Shown here in pieces: positions 24,706 to 38,039 of a stretch of DNA of 64,000 bases; position 1 is the stretch's first letter, and every line of letters begins with the position of its first letter. The stretch is from Sphagnum magellanicum (Eukaryota > Streptophyta > Sphagnopsida > Sphagnales > Sphagnaceae), in the NCBI GenBank assembly GCA_021904315.1, contig CM038921.1:17086590-17150589 (forward strand), in the 5' to 3' direction. The position numbers and the translations under genes were made by a program. The notes under the pieces are model-generated. The model saw only the letters and a list, made by a program, of their open reading frames with translations. It searched no databases and was not told the origin of the DNA.

Positions 24706-26565
24706 TTTCTTACTCAAAAAGGCAAAGGTACAAGTGTGGGTACTAGTTTCACCCTGGCTGACATCTTTGGATTCAGCCAGAGACACCAACTCCCCCAGAC
24801 TCAAGGTCTGAAATCTACATGCATCTAATTGGCAACAAACTTCTCACCAATAGAAGTATAATGGGAAAAATAGAAAAGTATGATGTCTTCAGGCAGTACT
24901 CTGGGGACACTAAACTGGGACAGCTATGCAGAATGAAGGTAGAAAAAGGAGAAAAGTGTGGAAGACAATAAAGATATTCATAAGGATATCCTTGGCCATC
25001 TCAATCCCACTTTACAGCTATCTTTAAAGTCCCCCAACCTGGGACAGAAACTCCAATATAAAGATGAGCTCTCCAAAAATTTCACCATTATTTATTTTAT
25101 TTAATTACAACTAAAGACCTTGTGCTTACCTAAGGGATCTACTTACCTTGATTAGAGACCTACCTAAGCTACCTACCCATCTACCTACTCACTTGCTCAG
25201 GTTACCTACTTACTTAAGTTATGTACCCATCCACCTAGTGTACCTACGAGTGTTGATTGGGTATCTACTTTTAGACATGCCCAATGGACAAAGTATCTTT
25301 TAAAAATTCACATGTGATACCCTGGGGGCTTGGGCCGCACAATTTTTTTGACAAACTGAAGCCCTCTAGGCATAGACATAGGTTGGATTTTTTTTACAAG
25401 ATGAGCATGGGTACCAGGTATCAGAATTGGTGATGTCTGGGGGACCTCAACCCGGTCATGTGCATTAAAAAATATAACCATAATTCATATGGTTTTCAAG
25501 CAAAAAAGAAAAGAAAAGAATACACATTGTTTTATGAATTGCTCACACACAACATACAAATCCCATGATACAAATTGTTCTCTGAAGCTATCAAACACAA
25601 CTTCCAAATCCTATGTCTTCAACAACTAAATACTAACTATGAAATTTGTAACATAAATAACTACATGATGTATTCTTGCTACCACCAAAATTTTAGCCTA
25701 GGTGACTAAGTGATTAATGATTAATGACGTAACCTTGATGCCAAGGTGGCAAACTGATCCAAGTTGGAGTTGTTGATTGCACACCAAAAATTGTCACTCA
25801 CCTTCAGCAACTACTTTCGCTCAATTTGGTGGGCATAGAGTGCACTCTCGGACTTTGGCATACTATGCACATATAAACTACAAATAAAAGCATACAAGTA
25901 GCCATGTATTGAAACTATGTCACCAAACCTCAACAATATAATGTAAATTGGAGACCCCAACCTTGACCACAACAATTTGCTACTTGAAAAACCCAACCCC
26001 ACACCTAATAATACGCAAATTGGAAATTCAAAATATGCAACAATCTAAACACTAGAAAACCAAACAATTTGCAAATTGAAATCCCCAAAAATGCAACAAC
26101 TTGGACATTGGAAACCCAACACCAATGAACTGGAAATCAACCCAACAATTTGCAATCTAAAAAACCCAACCAATTGCAATATGGAAACCCCAAAAATTTG
26201 CAAACTACAAATTACACAACAGGTTTCCAAAACTCTGAAAACTCCACAATAGATCATACACACATTTTAGACCTATTGTGGAGCTTTAAAAATATTAGGG
26301 TGTTTCACACTTTGTTTTTCTCATCATTGAAGCACTTTACCCCTTAGGGTTTGGGTACCTGCACATCCAACAAACCATAAAAACACTTTCAACAAAAAAT
26401 GGGGCAATCTACCATTAGGGTTAACATCCAAGCTTCTTGATTTACACTTAGAAACACCACATATGTTAATCTTCTTCAAACTATCAAGTTAAAATCAACA
26501 ATGAAATCTTCATTTTTTGAAACCATGACATCTTAAATCTTGAGGCATCCCTCGATTGATTTAGG
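24706..26565. other. Intergenic DNA with a degenerate CTAC tract
   Basis: Between about 25125 and 25260 the words ctacctac, cctacc and gttacctac recur loosely. Around 26040-26220 the phrases aatttgcaa and gaaaccc recur. No gene is visible. Confidence 0.45.
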
Positions 26566-26569
26566 TAGG

Positions 26570-28340
26570 CCAATTGTGCACCCAAACTTGGGATCGTTTG
26601 GCTAGTTTTTCATTATAAGAACCAATTTGTCCAGATTTTCAATTCCAAGTCAACATCATTTCAAACCTATAGTGATGCTTGCCATACTAAATTTTTTTTT
26701 AATTTTTATTTGTGACCCAACAATGCCCATGAACTATCATGCCAAATGTGAAATATTAGGAAATTGATACTCATGTTCTGTCCACCATGTGAAAGGACTG
26801 AATGCAATAGTAGGCATTGTATTTCTCTTAAAAAATGACGTCTCAATTTAAACAACCCCAATGTAGCCTCTTCAATAAAAGCTAGAGCTCCAAATGCACC
26901 AAGCTCAAGTGTAATAGACCAAGCTAGTTCAACATCAACAGAAGTTAATGTTAGGTTGTTATAAACAATCAACAATAGAAGCAAAAGAATCTCACGATTG
27001 TATTCTATAGCTACTTGCATGGCTAATTCAATGCCCACAAAATCATGGATGAGTTACAAATTCTTAAACCATGAATCAAACATGAAAACTAACATGTTGT
27101 GAGTGGCACAAGGCTAGAAGGGTGATGTAAAGGCCAAAAATGGCTTCAACACACCAATGACCTTAGCTCACATGTGACACCCCAAATGCATCAATTCATC
27201 ATCAAAATCTCCTACCTACAATCAATAAACAAATGCAAAAATTAGAACTTAACCCAAAGCCAACAATAAACAAACAACCAATTTTTTTACTAGCCACATA
27301 TTTGCATCACATCATTGATGCTAGAATTAGTGTTGCGCATCATCACACACATAGATACATGGTAGCATATATTACATCAAGCAACCAATATCCCTTGGTT
27401 TGGTTCAAAACACATTCAATGACCACATGGGGTCAAATTTTTTGACATTTTTTGTGCCACAACCCAAGTTTAAAAAGTAGGAATTCTATTCTACAAAGAA
27501 ATGTTTTGCCTTGAATAGCAAAGATTTATGGCATCTTTGAACTCCAAGGTTTCTTTGAATAATATAACTTTGGATGCAAATTGTGTTTTCATAGGAGTCT
27601 TTAATTTTTGAGGGCAAAAGGATGCATCTTTGCAAGCCCTAGCCCATTCATGTTTACCTTTGCCACTTTTTTAAATCCAAGTAATAATTTTTTGCAAAGA
27701 AGATTAGGCATCCTTAATAAAAAAACCTCTCACATTCCACCACATACCTTAAGGTCATTAGTAGCATATTGACAACACTTTGACATTGCATGCCCATAAC
27801 AAATGGCAACATGGGGTTGTGGCAACTGCAATGGAACATAAGATATAATATTTGTAAATCTTATAATGAGGGTGTTCAAATTGGCACCTTCATCTTTGAC
27901 ACATGCGATGACCTTGTCCAACAATTCATACTAAGCAAACAAATCCCTCAATTTGACAACTGTGGTAGCACTTGATGTTTCATGAACTTCAAAAATCCCA
28001 ACTATAATATGACATGCTTCCCACTATTTGTTGATGTAATTTACAACAAGCACAAATGTGCCAAAACCTCCTTGGGACATCCATAAATCAAAGTGGTAGT
28101 CACCATGGTTGTTTCAGCAAGGGCAGGAAGCACATACCTTTCCATGGTCTTGATTACCATCATTGGAATGATTTCGGTGGCGAACTATCATCTACTAAAA
28201 ACCATAACCCAATTGCACTTATGGAGGATAAGCCTTTTCAACTAGATGTTTTCAACAAAGTTCAATGGGCGATAGCCATTTATTATGTAGAGTACAAGAT
28301 CCTAAAGGAGGTGTTTTTAAACAAGGTCTATTTTTTTATA
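26570..28340 (-). pseudogene. hAT-superfamily transposase, decayed
   Basis: Ordered blocks on the minus strand match a hAT-like transposase. ERYVLPALAETT lies near 28130; DLWMSQGGFGTFVLVVNYIN (about 28095-28036) then leads to ACHIIVGIFEVHET. VIACVKDEGANLNTL (about 27920-27875) precedes CYGHAMSKCCQYATND. KSGKGKHEWARACKDA is followed by TQFASKVILFKETLEFKDA (27680-27500). The C-terminal dimerisation part reads PFTWWTEHEYQFPNI (about 26785-26740), FMGIVGSQI and LGIENLDKLVLIMKN (about 26640-26590). Frameshifts and many stops, including one replacing the Trp after VLIMKN, kill the gene. A conserved middle portion between about 27480 and 26830 is poorly recognisable. The 107-codon plus-strand frame at 28056-28379 is antisense to it and is not a gene. 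Confidence 0.78.
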
Positions 28341-28399
28341 TGGGGTTCCACTATTGAAAAAATCAAAGATGGAAATTGAAGACGAATTTTTCCTCTTCT

Positions 28400-30580
28400 T
28401 GATAAGGTGAAAACACACTAATCTTGTCATAGCTTGTTCAATTATCAATCATGGCCATGGAACAAAATATAAATGAATAATATGTGAAAATGACTCAAAA
28501 AAATAATATTACATGTGATATGATCACATTGTATGAATTTCATGAATAGATTTTGAGTTACCATAACATATTGGACTTTTGAAGTGCCAAGAACTTAGCA
28601 TCACAATCCATATCATATGATTATGGATTCATTATATCTACTAAAATGCTTAAGAGTTGAATGATTTTTTTTCACATAGAAAGTAGTGTGATGCCATTGA
28701 TACAAAGGAAGACAATTTTGAAAGATTTTGAAAACCATAAATTGAGATATACAATGAAATATGGATTTTTTAATAAAATTCCTTTATTCATTTGAATTGA
28801 TAATTCAACTTTTCATTTTTTAAATGTAAATTTTTGATACAATTATCTACAATTGATAAAGTTTAAATTTTTTTAAAAAAATTGTTTAATCTTGCCATAT
28901 GACTTATGCAATATAATTTATTTTGCTACAATGTAAAATGGACTTTTATTTTAACATTAATATGGATTCCACATATGCTAGAAAATACTCCACTTTAATG
29001 TGCTTTCATCCGGTAGTTTAAGGAACATCAAACTATGTGGTAACATCGAAATGTCGCATTTGGTATTACTTCATAACTACAAAATGTTCCAAAGCAACAT
29101 GATGACTCATGACAATTGTGCCATGGTCCCTTTTATACATAACCAACCTTTTCAACTTTGGGTAGAACTTTGATCTACCTTTTCTTGTTGCACAATATGG
29201 CACAAAATGCATTTCATTTTTTGAGATTTGCTAACATCCACAATAACATTAAAGTCATTAAATTTAAAGAACCTGCACATATTTCTTGACTTTTGCCATC
29301 ACTATGAGAAATCGTGTTCATTGAAACCACATTAACTTATAATTAAAACTCAAAAAACAAGTTGTATACAATTGTTATGCAACTATCCCTTTAAAAATAT
29401 GGTGTATTGATAAATAAATTGTCATGTCAGAAAATCAATTAGTTATATTATATTTGCAAGTGAGTTGAAAATGGGTCTTCTATACAATAATTTATACACA
29501 TCGTACATACATATGTATTCAACCATGTTTGACTTTTCTAGGAATTACATTGTAGTTACATGTGACAATTATTTTAAAACTATTATAAATGTGTCATTAA
29601 AACAACAATTATGTTGCAACTAATGTACAATGTACATACATGTGATTATGTCACGTGTCCACATCTCCACCACCCATTATGGGATACATTTGCAACAAGT
29701 TTTTAATTATGATTCCAATTGATATGATTAGTATGGCCACTAGTGCGCCACTACTAAAGTATTATTGTTCAACTATGTTATGACTATAAAACAACTATTT
29801 ATTACTTAATAAGGATACATATTCATTAATTATTTGGATTTTCATCATATGTGTTTCATTTTGAGTGATTTGAAATGTTATGGGAAGACTACTTCAATTT
29901 CTAGAAATCATCTTTGAAGTGTAAAGGAAAATGAGTAATGAAAAAATAATAAGAAGATGAATAAGCTTCTAATTTACAAAACACGTTTTTTTTTCTTTGG
30001 ATCCTTCCTACTTTCAAACCTCATAACTTTCTTATTTCTTATTCATTTTAAACGATGTAAAGTTCTATAAGAACACCACTTAAAGTTTTACAAATTATTT
30101 TTGAAATTTAACAATAAAAAAACAACATATAAGGAATTTTGTGGGTGTTTGGGAACTAGCCATTATAGTATTTGGTGGTTTGTTTTTTGAGTTCTTGACC
30201 CCTTTATTTTGAAAGGCCATAACTTTTTCAATTCTATTCCATTTTTTATGATTTTTAGTGCACTAAACGTGCTAATAAGAAGGGTTCAAACTTTGTTTAA
30301 ATACTAAAAATAATGGAACCCCCCTTTGGATCTGGCTTGCCCTAAGCGCTTAAGTGTTATAGTTGCAATTGAATTGCAACTAATGAACAATTAAAAGATT
30401 TAACCCATATGCTTTGCTTCAGAATCCCATGTTACAAATTATATAAAGAAGGCTTGTTTCTTTATGTTTTCACATTAAAATACATGTGCCATTTTGGGAT
30501 GAGTTGAAAAAAGGTGAACCTAAAAGCAAAACATAAAATTGAAAAAAAAGTTTCATGGCTATTTTTTAATGCATTTAATC
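28400..30580. other. Very AT-rich intergenic DNA, nothing recognised
   Basis: No frame over about 60 codons. Homopolymer and AT-rich runs dominate. It may include the 5' part and terminus of the hAT element, but no inverted repeat was identified. Confidence 0.45.
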
Positions 30581-30585
30581 TTGTG

Positions 30586-30700
30586 CTTCCTACCTACTTA
30601 CCTACCTAGGTAAGTAAGTAGGTAGGTCCTAGGTATAAATGTAGGTATGTAGGTCTTAAGACCTGCCAACCTACCTACCTATGGTTATGTATGACCTACT
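30586..30700. repeat. CTAC-type inverted repeat (cruciform-capable)
   Basis: From about 30589 to 30626, cctacctacttacctac is followed by its near-perfect complement gtaagtaagtaggtagg. A second smaller palindrome, aggtcttaagacct, follows near 30650-30663, and a further cctacctacctat near 30671. Confidence 0.75.
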
Positions 30701-32205
30701 GAGCTATTAAAATAAATATATATATATATTTCCAAAATATGCCATGTGGTAATTTTTTTATTGTGCCACATGTTGTAATCTCAGAGCATCATTAACAATC
30801 ATAATGGACGATGGAGATCAATATTACGAATTTTTTTCATGTCCAAAATCTTCATAATGCCATTTGTTAAATTTTAATAGATGGATGACAATTAATGATG
30901 TTAGCATGACATCATGGATGTAGTTATAATGGAATTGAATAGTAGTTGAAAATGAATTGTTTTAACTAACTTGTAATTGAGTTGCAATGACTGGCATCGT
31001 ATATATGGTGAGTTGCAATTTTGTAACTTATGCAACTTGTTTGTTAGAATTCACAATGTATAAATACAGTGAGTTGCAAATGTCCATTGCAACTCAAAAA
31101 TTAAGTTATAACGCCAATTGCAAAACATTTTTTTTCTCATAGTGCATGTATTCCAAAACTTTTAGTTGAGTTCAAACTAAAGAAATAGCTATTCCTATCA
31201 CCCAACAACCTCAGTTTCAAAAATCTCCAAGTCATTTTCACCAAGCTCTTTTCAATAATTATTTCATTAGGACTTGCCTAAGATTCATGCCCACCATCAC
31301 CACTCCTAGCCCCACCACCACCACCACTCCCAAACCCTTGGGCTTCATCAATGCCAACATCATAATCAGACATAGATAAAGGAAATCCCTCCCCCTCCCC
31401 ATCCTCTCTCACTTTATTCATAAACACATTTTGACTGTCAATAGTCATTATAGAACAAGAATGAAAACTAAACTCTACAAAATGTAGAGTAAGAACTAGC
31501 ATTGATGAAGCCTAAAGGTGAAAAAGCTTTTGGACAATAATGAAAAAGCTTTTCATCAACAATGCAAAAGTTCTTTAAGCTCTTAATGATGAATTGGCAA
31601 ACCAAAATAGTAAAGCAATCATTAGTGTCAATGATGGAAACAAAGAACACTGAAAATCAAAATACAAACTCTTGACATAACCTATCTTTTTTAGGTCTCA
31701 AGTCAAAAATAAACAATGTAAAGAGCTTATAACTTAGAGCTTACCTAAACAATAATGTAGTAGTCGGCCTTGATCAAAAGTAAAACACCTTGAAGGCAAA
31801 TTTGACATTCTTGTCCATTGTATTGATGTTTGGATTCTCCATCATGAGGGAAAATCTAGCTTTCCTTTCCATTAATGTTGTTTTCACTTTCCATCATCAT
31901 TGCAAAAAGTCACAAAACAACATTTCTCACATCAATAACCCTCAAAGCAAAAAGTTTAACCTAACTTTTTAACTTTTAGCCTTAAACCTTGATGCCCGAC
32001 ACTAGTGTGTGACGGCAAATGTCCACCCCACCAGTGCATTTTAGCACTTTGCAAAACACACCGCCCATTGAAGTATGGGCATGACATGTGTATTAGAGAA
32101 GAAAGGCCTACCCAAGTAGGGTATTGTGCATTTTTTAGTCGACTCATGCCCAACAGTCAAAGCACCCAATACCTTGGTTTATGCCTTGGTTGATACCCGG
32201 CCAAA
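30701..32205. other. AT-rich intergenic DNA with one odd small frame
   Basis: A (TA)n run lies near 30716-30730. The 74-codon minus frame 31502-31278 ends in an acidic then Gly-rich tail (SMSDYDVGIDEAQGFGSGGG), which could be the C-terminus of a transposon protein, but no partner domain is visible. Confidence 0.35.
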
Positions 32206-32209
32206 AGTA

Positions 32210-32580
32210 AATACCCAACCATCATTGGTGCCTACTTGCATAGACTACCTACCAAACTACCTAGGTTACAAGCCTACCAAACTACCTAGGTTACAAGCCT
32301 CCCAACCTACCCAACAAGTTTGACTACCTCTTCACCTACCTTAAACTTACATAATACCTTCCTAGTCTACCTATCCAACTACTTAGGTTTTTGATCTATC
32401 AACCTACCTACCCATCTAAACTATTTACCTATTTGTTTACATATGTCCTTACTTATGATGTCTACCTACATACCACCTAAGGTACTTATTTACTTACTTA
32501 ATTTATTTACCTATTCACCTATCTACCAACCTAGGTTACTTACATACTTGTACTACCTACTTGGGTTAGTTTTCACACAA
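32210..32580. repeat. Degenerate CTACC repeat field with a 26-bp tandem duplication
   Basis: The words ctacc, cctac, aactacc and ggttac recur throughout. Within it, accaaactacctaggttac plus aagcct is perfectly duplicated (about 32250-32275 and 32276-32300). Confidence 0.8.
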
Positions 32581-32939
32581 GGTGCAAAACATAGACTAGG
32601 GACCAAAGTAGTTTGACCTCAAGTTTTAAAAGGATTTTTTTAGTTTGGTCCCTTTTCTTTTTGTAGTTCAAAAATGTTAGTTCTAATGTCAAGTCTCACC
32701 AAGTGTTAGAGGTTTAGGGTCCCTGATAAAAGTCACTTTATGAATATACTTAATAAAATTATCCTTCAAGTAATACCAAGCTACAACCCAATTTGACCTT
32801 TGATTTATTGTTTCATTCCTTGTTTTTTGGTATTTTTAAAGTCAATCCAACCAAGGACAAAATCCCCAACTATGGATGAAGTAGGGACTAATTTTAATTT
32901 GAAATGATTTAAATGAATCAAAAGGTTACTTAATACTTG

Positions 32940-33500
32940 AGTTTAGAGATTATGAATATGTAGGAGTTTTAAGGTTATAGAATGTGCAATTTAGTGTATA
33001 AAGTTTATAATTTTGGGTTGAAGGGTTCAATTTTAAGGTTTTGATTTTAGGGGTTATTTTTTACAATTTTATTTTTTGTTGTCATTTTTTAGGGTTTTCA
33101 TTTTAAAGTTTATATTTTATGGTAATGTTTTGGGGTTTAAGGTTTAAAGTCTAAGGATTTTTCTCTTTAAGGTTTATTTTTAAATGGTTATTTTTAAGGT
33201 TTGGGCTTTAGAGCTTATTCTTTAGATGTTTTTAATTTGGGTTTAAGTTTCAAAAATATTTTTCTTGGGTTTGAGTTTAGTTGTTATTTTTTAAGGTTCA
33301 AGTTTGATGTTTACATTTTAGGGTTAAGGTTTTTGAGTTTTGAGGTTAAAGTTTAGGGTTAGGTTTAAGGTTTTAGTTTTAAGGTTAAGGTTTGGTTTAG
33401 TTGAAAGGTGTAAGTTGATGGTTAGGTTTTGGGGTTTAAAGTTCTAGGGTTTGATTTTAGATTTAAGTTTTAGCATTTAGGCTCAGATTCATGTTTTGGA
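32940..33500 (+). repeat. Long degenerate telomere-like (TTTAGGG-type) tract
   Basis: Roughly 550 bases are made of variants of ttagggtt, taaggttt, gggtttaa and ttttaggg, all G-rich on the plus strand. Examples are gtttagggttaggtttaagg near 33350-33370 and ggggtttaa near 33130. The words are not in strict 7-base register. Confidence 0.6.
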
Positions 33501-33559
33501 TTTATGGGTTAAAGTCTAAAAACAAGAAATACAATTAGGATTTGGATTTGGGTTTCATG

Positions 33560-36500
33560 ATTATTAAATTAGGGTATAAGGATGTATATGAAGTTTTTAG
33601 GTAATGTTATTTGATAGGTATAAGATTTTATAGTTTATATTGTACATGGTGCCGTTGCTTTTCGCTTTATTAACATTTTTCATATAATGCTTTGATCCTC
33701 AAGTATGCATTTTATTGTAGACTCATTTATGATCATTAGGATTCATCCATCCCTACACATGAAATGAACACACAAAAATTTAGTTGCAAAGAAAGGGAAT
33801 TTAGGTAGAACCAAGGGCCAAATAAAAGAGAAGAAAAAAAACAAAGGCACAACCAAAAGGTCAAATCTATAGTTCTTTTGATGCATATTAACTCTATAGG
33901 TACATAACTTCTAGATACATTTCATTATAGTTCTTTGGAGACATAGCAAAAAAGGTCCATCCACCAATTCTCACCTATTGCAAATCATTCAATTTCACTA
34001 CATTGGGTTTGTGCAAGGTTTTTTAATGTTTATAGATGGGTCTACGCAAAATAAAGTAGGTCAATTTGTCATCTTTGTGCAATAAATAAGGTTTTGCGTT
34101 TTTTCATTTTAGGCCTTTCAATAATGTTATAAAATTTGGGATCTAGTTGTTGTCATACATGGGCATCCCTTTTAAATTTTATCATTTAAATATTTTATTT
34201 ATCGTTCGCAACTTTATTAAGTTGTAAGTTGATACAATATATATTTTCAAATCAAATAATTTAAAAGGTGTGTTATTAATGTGTGAACATACATGTGGAT
34301 AAAGTCATGGATAACAACATCAATTGGCATCATCATTACAAACATCATTGCAAACATAAGCATGAATGAATTTGAAATTCATTTGCTATGAACTTGTAGT
34401 TGATTTATAATTAATTTGTAATTCACTTATAGTTGATTTATTGTTAACTTGTATTGAAAAAAAAATTTCAAAAGGTTTTTTTAGATGATGGGCATATGGA
34501 AGTCTCCATGAAAGCTTCTTTGAACTAGGTCTTTAGAGCCATATAAATAAAGGTATAACCCCATTACTCTTGGTCATTTCAATATTAATTTTGGGTATGA
34601 TCTTGCATTAGAGCCTTGTTTTTTTCATGTTTCATGTTTGGATTTAAAATTAAACTTGCATTTGTCATGGTTTGTTAGTGTCCTTTGAAAATTCTCATGC
34701 TTTGGTTGTTTTGATGCATGTGACAAATATTAATAAATGAAATCTTCTCATATGTAACCATGTGCAATTAATGGTGTACATATGTGATAATATACATATG
34801 CTATCAAAGCCTAGGTTACTAGCTACAATAATAATAATAAAAGTTATGATGTTAACACTATTATTTTTAATTATTAATCTATATTAATATTAATATTAAT
34901 AATTATTAAATTCTATTAGTTCATAAATAATATTATAATATTATCTATTAGCTATTATCATTGGTTTTATATAACATAGGTATAAAATAGTCATTACATT
35001 TAACTTGCAACTAAGTTGGTCAATGTGTTTGTAATTATTTGTTTATCCCATATCTTTTGTCCTTCATTCCAATTTTGTACATTATATAAATGTGGTCTAG
35101 ACATGGTCACAAACCAAATGTCATTTGAGATGAACCAATAAAAAAAAGTTTGATTCGAAAGATTAAACCCAAAAATAAAATACGATTAAATCTATCTATT
35201 AATTAATTTAGGCCTCTCTACCCACCTAATTAGGCTTAATTGACTACTTATTTAAGTGCTACTTGTCATTGGACTTTAAAAATGGACATGTGCTGAAATC
35301 ATGTTCATAATTTATTGGATGGTTTAGAAATTATTCATTTGTTAATGATATTGAATATTAAAATAACTATGGTTCAAGTGCCATATGTCACCATATAATT
35401 GACATTAAAAATGAACACATGTCATAAAAAGATGGTTTACCATTTTTAATTGTATCTATAAATTTTTTAAATGGATACAAATGGATGAAAATGTATAATG
35501 ATATTGAATATACAATATACAATAGACAATATATTTAAAATTAAGTATGGTATGTCACATCCAATTGAAAATTGCATGCAATTTGTTTTAAAGAACCAAA
35601 AGAATTTAAATTGCATGTGCCATGTGTAACTAAAAATCAATTGTAAATGAAAATTAGAAAACTTAGCTTTTTTTTAGTAAATAATTAAATTAAATTTACT
35701 TCTTTAACTATTTTTCTTTTTCCATATCACATTTGACACACTTGTGTAGTTTAAAAGGTCAATTTCACTAAACATCACCTATTTTCTAATCTATAATTTG
35801 TCACACAATTATAATTTTCAATGTTGAATGGATGTTGGGTGGAATGCATAATGGACTGGAGACATGTTTTGTAATATTTAATATAATGAAAAGGAAAACT
35901 TGCACACAAGGGTAGAGAACTCACTCACTTTTATTAAGTCATTGAGAAGGTGTGTTACAAACAACAACACCTTCTATTACACCCACATTATCACATTAGG
36001 ATTTTTTTATTCCATAACCAACCCTTACAAGCACATGATTTATTGTGCTTGCATCTTTGTGCACCACATCACAAACTTTGAATTTCACGAAATTTCAATA
36101 AAATCCATTTGAAAATTGTAAAAAAATATATTTGTGTAAAATCCATGACCTTCAAAGTGTAAAAATGTATTAATTTAAAAAAAATAACATTATTTATGTA
36201 AAAAAAAAACTTATGATATGTACGATTTACATTTTAACTAAATCTATGCAATTATTGTGATGTAATTTTGCATAAAATTATATGATTTTTGTGTATTAAA
36301 CATGAACATTCACATATGTCATTCAAAAACAATGTCTCATCTATTTGAATATCTAAATATTGAATATATACATATATTGATCATGACATAGAATTCATGC
36401 AATTTATGGACAAACTAATGAAAATTAAATTTCACATAAAATTTGTACAAACTTATGAAACTTGGTAAATTTGTGATGTAGGAAGATTCTATCTCATATC

Positions 36501-37580
36501 TATCCCTTGTAAATATGTTGTTTATTTTGCAAGTTGACTAGTTACACACAAGAGACTACACTCCATGGTAACCTTTTATCACAAACTTAACATCAATAAT
36601 TTATGAATGGAAATCATGCAAACTTTGTTCATTCATAAGTTTCATACATTTTGTGCATGGATTATTGTGTGTTGAAAACACATTTGACAAATGAAATAGA
36701 CCTATTAATGTATGAATTTCCCATCATCCTATATATTTGTGTGTCAAACATGTTTTCAACACATGATATTTTTGTGTGAAATATACAAACCTATCAATGA
36801 ATGAACTTTGCATAATTTTCATTATTAAATCAATGGATGATAAATTTGTAATGTTACATTTTAAGCATCACCTAATTACAATTCCCATATCCCATAATTT
36901 CCCAAACATCTATGAATAACCCCACTTTAACAAAGGTGCCACAAGTTTTAATGTTGCAATTATCAACCTCGTAATGCCACAACTATTAACATCATTGTTG
37001 GAACAACTTTTAGCTCTCACACCTACCATGGTTGTTGTAGATGCAACTTGTAGCAATCACACACTTTGAAATTCCCTACCCTAAGAAACAACATGGTGAC
37101 ACACTTAAACATTCATGCTCATGGCGTTTAAGGAACACCACAACCTCTATTGTAGTTGAAGCATTGACCCCTGGTTCAACTCTATGTACTCAACTATTCA
37201 AACAATGCAAAACATTGAAGTGAACTAAACAAAACCTCAACATTGAGCAAAAGAAATAATTATTCCTAAACAAAATATCAACAACATGAATCAACACAAG
37301 TCAACAAGCCCAAACTTGAGATTCAACATGTCAATAAGTCGAGGACTATTTCCCTTGCACCTAAACAAACATCAGTATAAAGATGAAAAGCTTACAAAAA
37401 ATACTTGATAGTGTGGAAAAATAGGTGGGCACAGTGACCAAAGACAACACCATGTTGGCCTTGGTGTGATGGAATATATTAATAACCCCTTGAACAACAT
37501 ATGGAGGAGGGAATATTTAGGATAAGCTTTAGATATGAAGGATTTGATTTTGAGAGGAAAAACTAAAACCTAGCACAAGC
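33560..37580. other. Extremely AT-rich intergenic DNA, nothing recognised
   Basis: It contains an AAT/ATT-rich low-complexity patch (34830-34940) and short degenerate repeats of the type acttgtagttgatttataatt (34390-34450). No coding frame above about 70 codons and no motif was seen. Confidence 0.5.
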
Positions 37581-37589
37581 ATTAGTCCC

Positions 37590-37800
37590 TTAGAGAGTGC
37601 TTTCAGTAACTAATCTCCCTTTACACTTTTCATTGAAGAGGGGGACATTGACATCCCTTCCATTACAAGGAAGATATTTATTCTTCCAAACTTTGTCAAC
37701 AAAGGGCCTACTCAATTTAATGTCCACACTACCCAAACCCCCCACGGCCTTCCTTAGAAAGGCTCTCTCACCAAACAAGAACTTAGTTCTTTTTTCACTA
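37590..37800 (-). pseudogene. Possible LINE (non-LTR) C-terminal fragment
   Basis: The minus frame includes AFLRKAVGGLGSVDIKL. A GGLG.-D block after the reverse transcriptase is typical of plant LINE proteins. The fragment is about 60 codons, with no YADD or endonuclease block nearby. A short chance match cannot be excluded. Confidence 0.3.
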
Positions 37801-37949
37801 GGACTCCCAAGGATGCCCCCACAATCTTAGAGGTGTCTTTGAGTACACATTTATTTAAGCCTTGATGAGCTCTCTTGGCTTCCTAGGTTTGAGCCTTGCC
37901 CCTCAACCTTGTGGGATTTTGTATTCTTTCATTCTTTTAAACCTGGTGA

Positions 37950-38020
37950 GGTCTTTCAGCTTAGCGGTAAGCCATTGAGACAGCCTTGGTGAAGTCAAGA
38001 GTTCAATATTAGTTCCTACT
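37950..38020 (+). repeat. tRNA-like (SINE-type) A/B-box segment
   Basis: tcagcttagcggtaagcc (about 37956-37973) matches the A-box consensus in nearly every position. gagttcaatattagttcc, about 25-30 bases later, is a weakened B box. No acceptor-stem pairing is present, so it is a SINE head or decayed tRNA rather than a live tRNA gene. Confidence 0.45.
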
Positions 38021-38039
38021 TTTCAAAAGGAAACTTGGA

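Noticed and set aside
28056..28379. 107-codon plus-strand frame
   Set aside because: It lies antisense to the hAT transposase remnant, whose motifs are on the minus strand. It has no motif of its own.
31278..31502. Glycine-rich protein gene
   Set aside because: The Gly run comes from a simple (ccaccaccac) tract on the plus strand; there is no signal peptide or further exon.
37950..38020. Functional tRNA gene
   Set aside because: The A box is good, but the B box is worn and there is no acceptor-stem pairing or cloverleaf.
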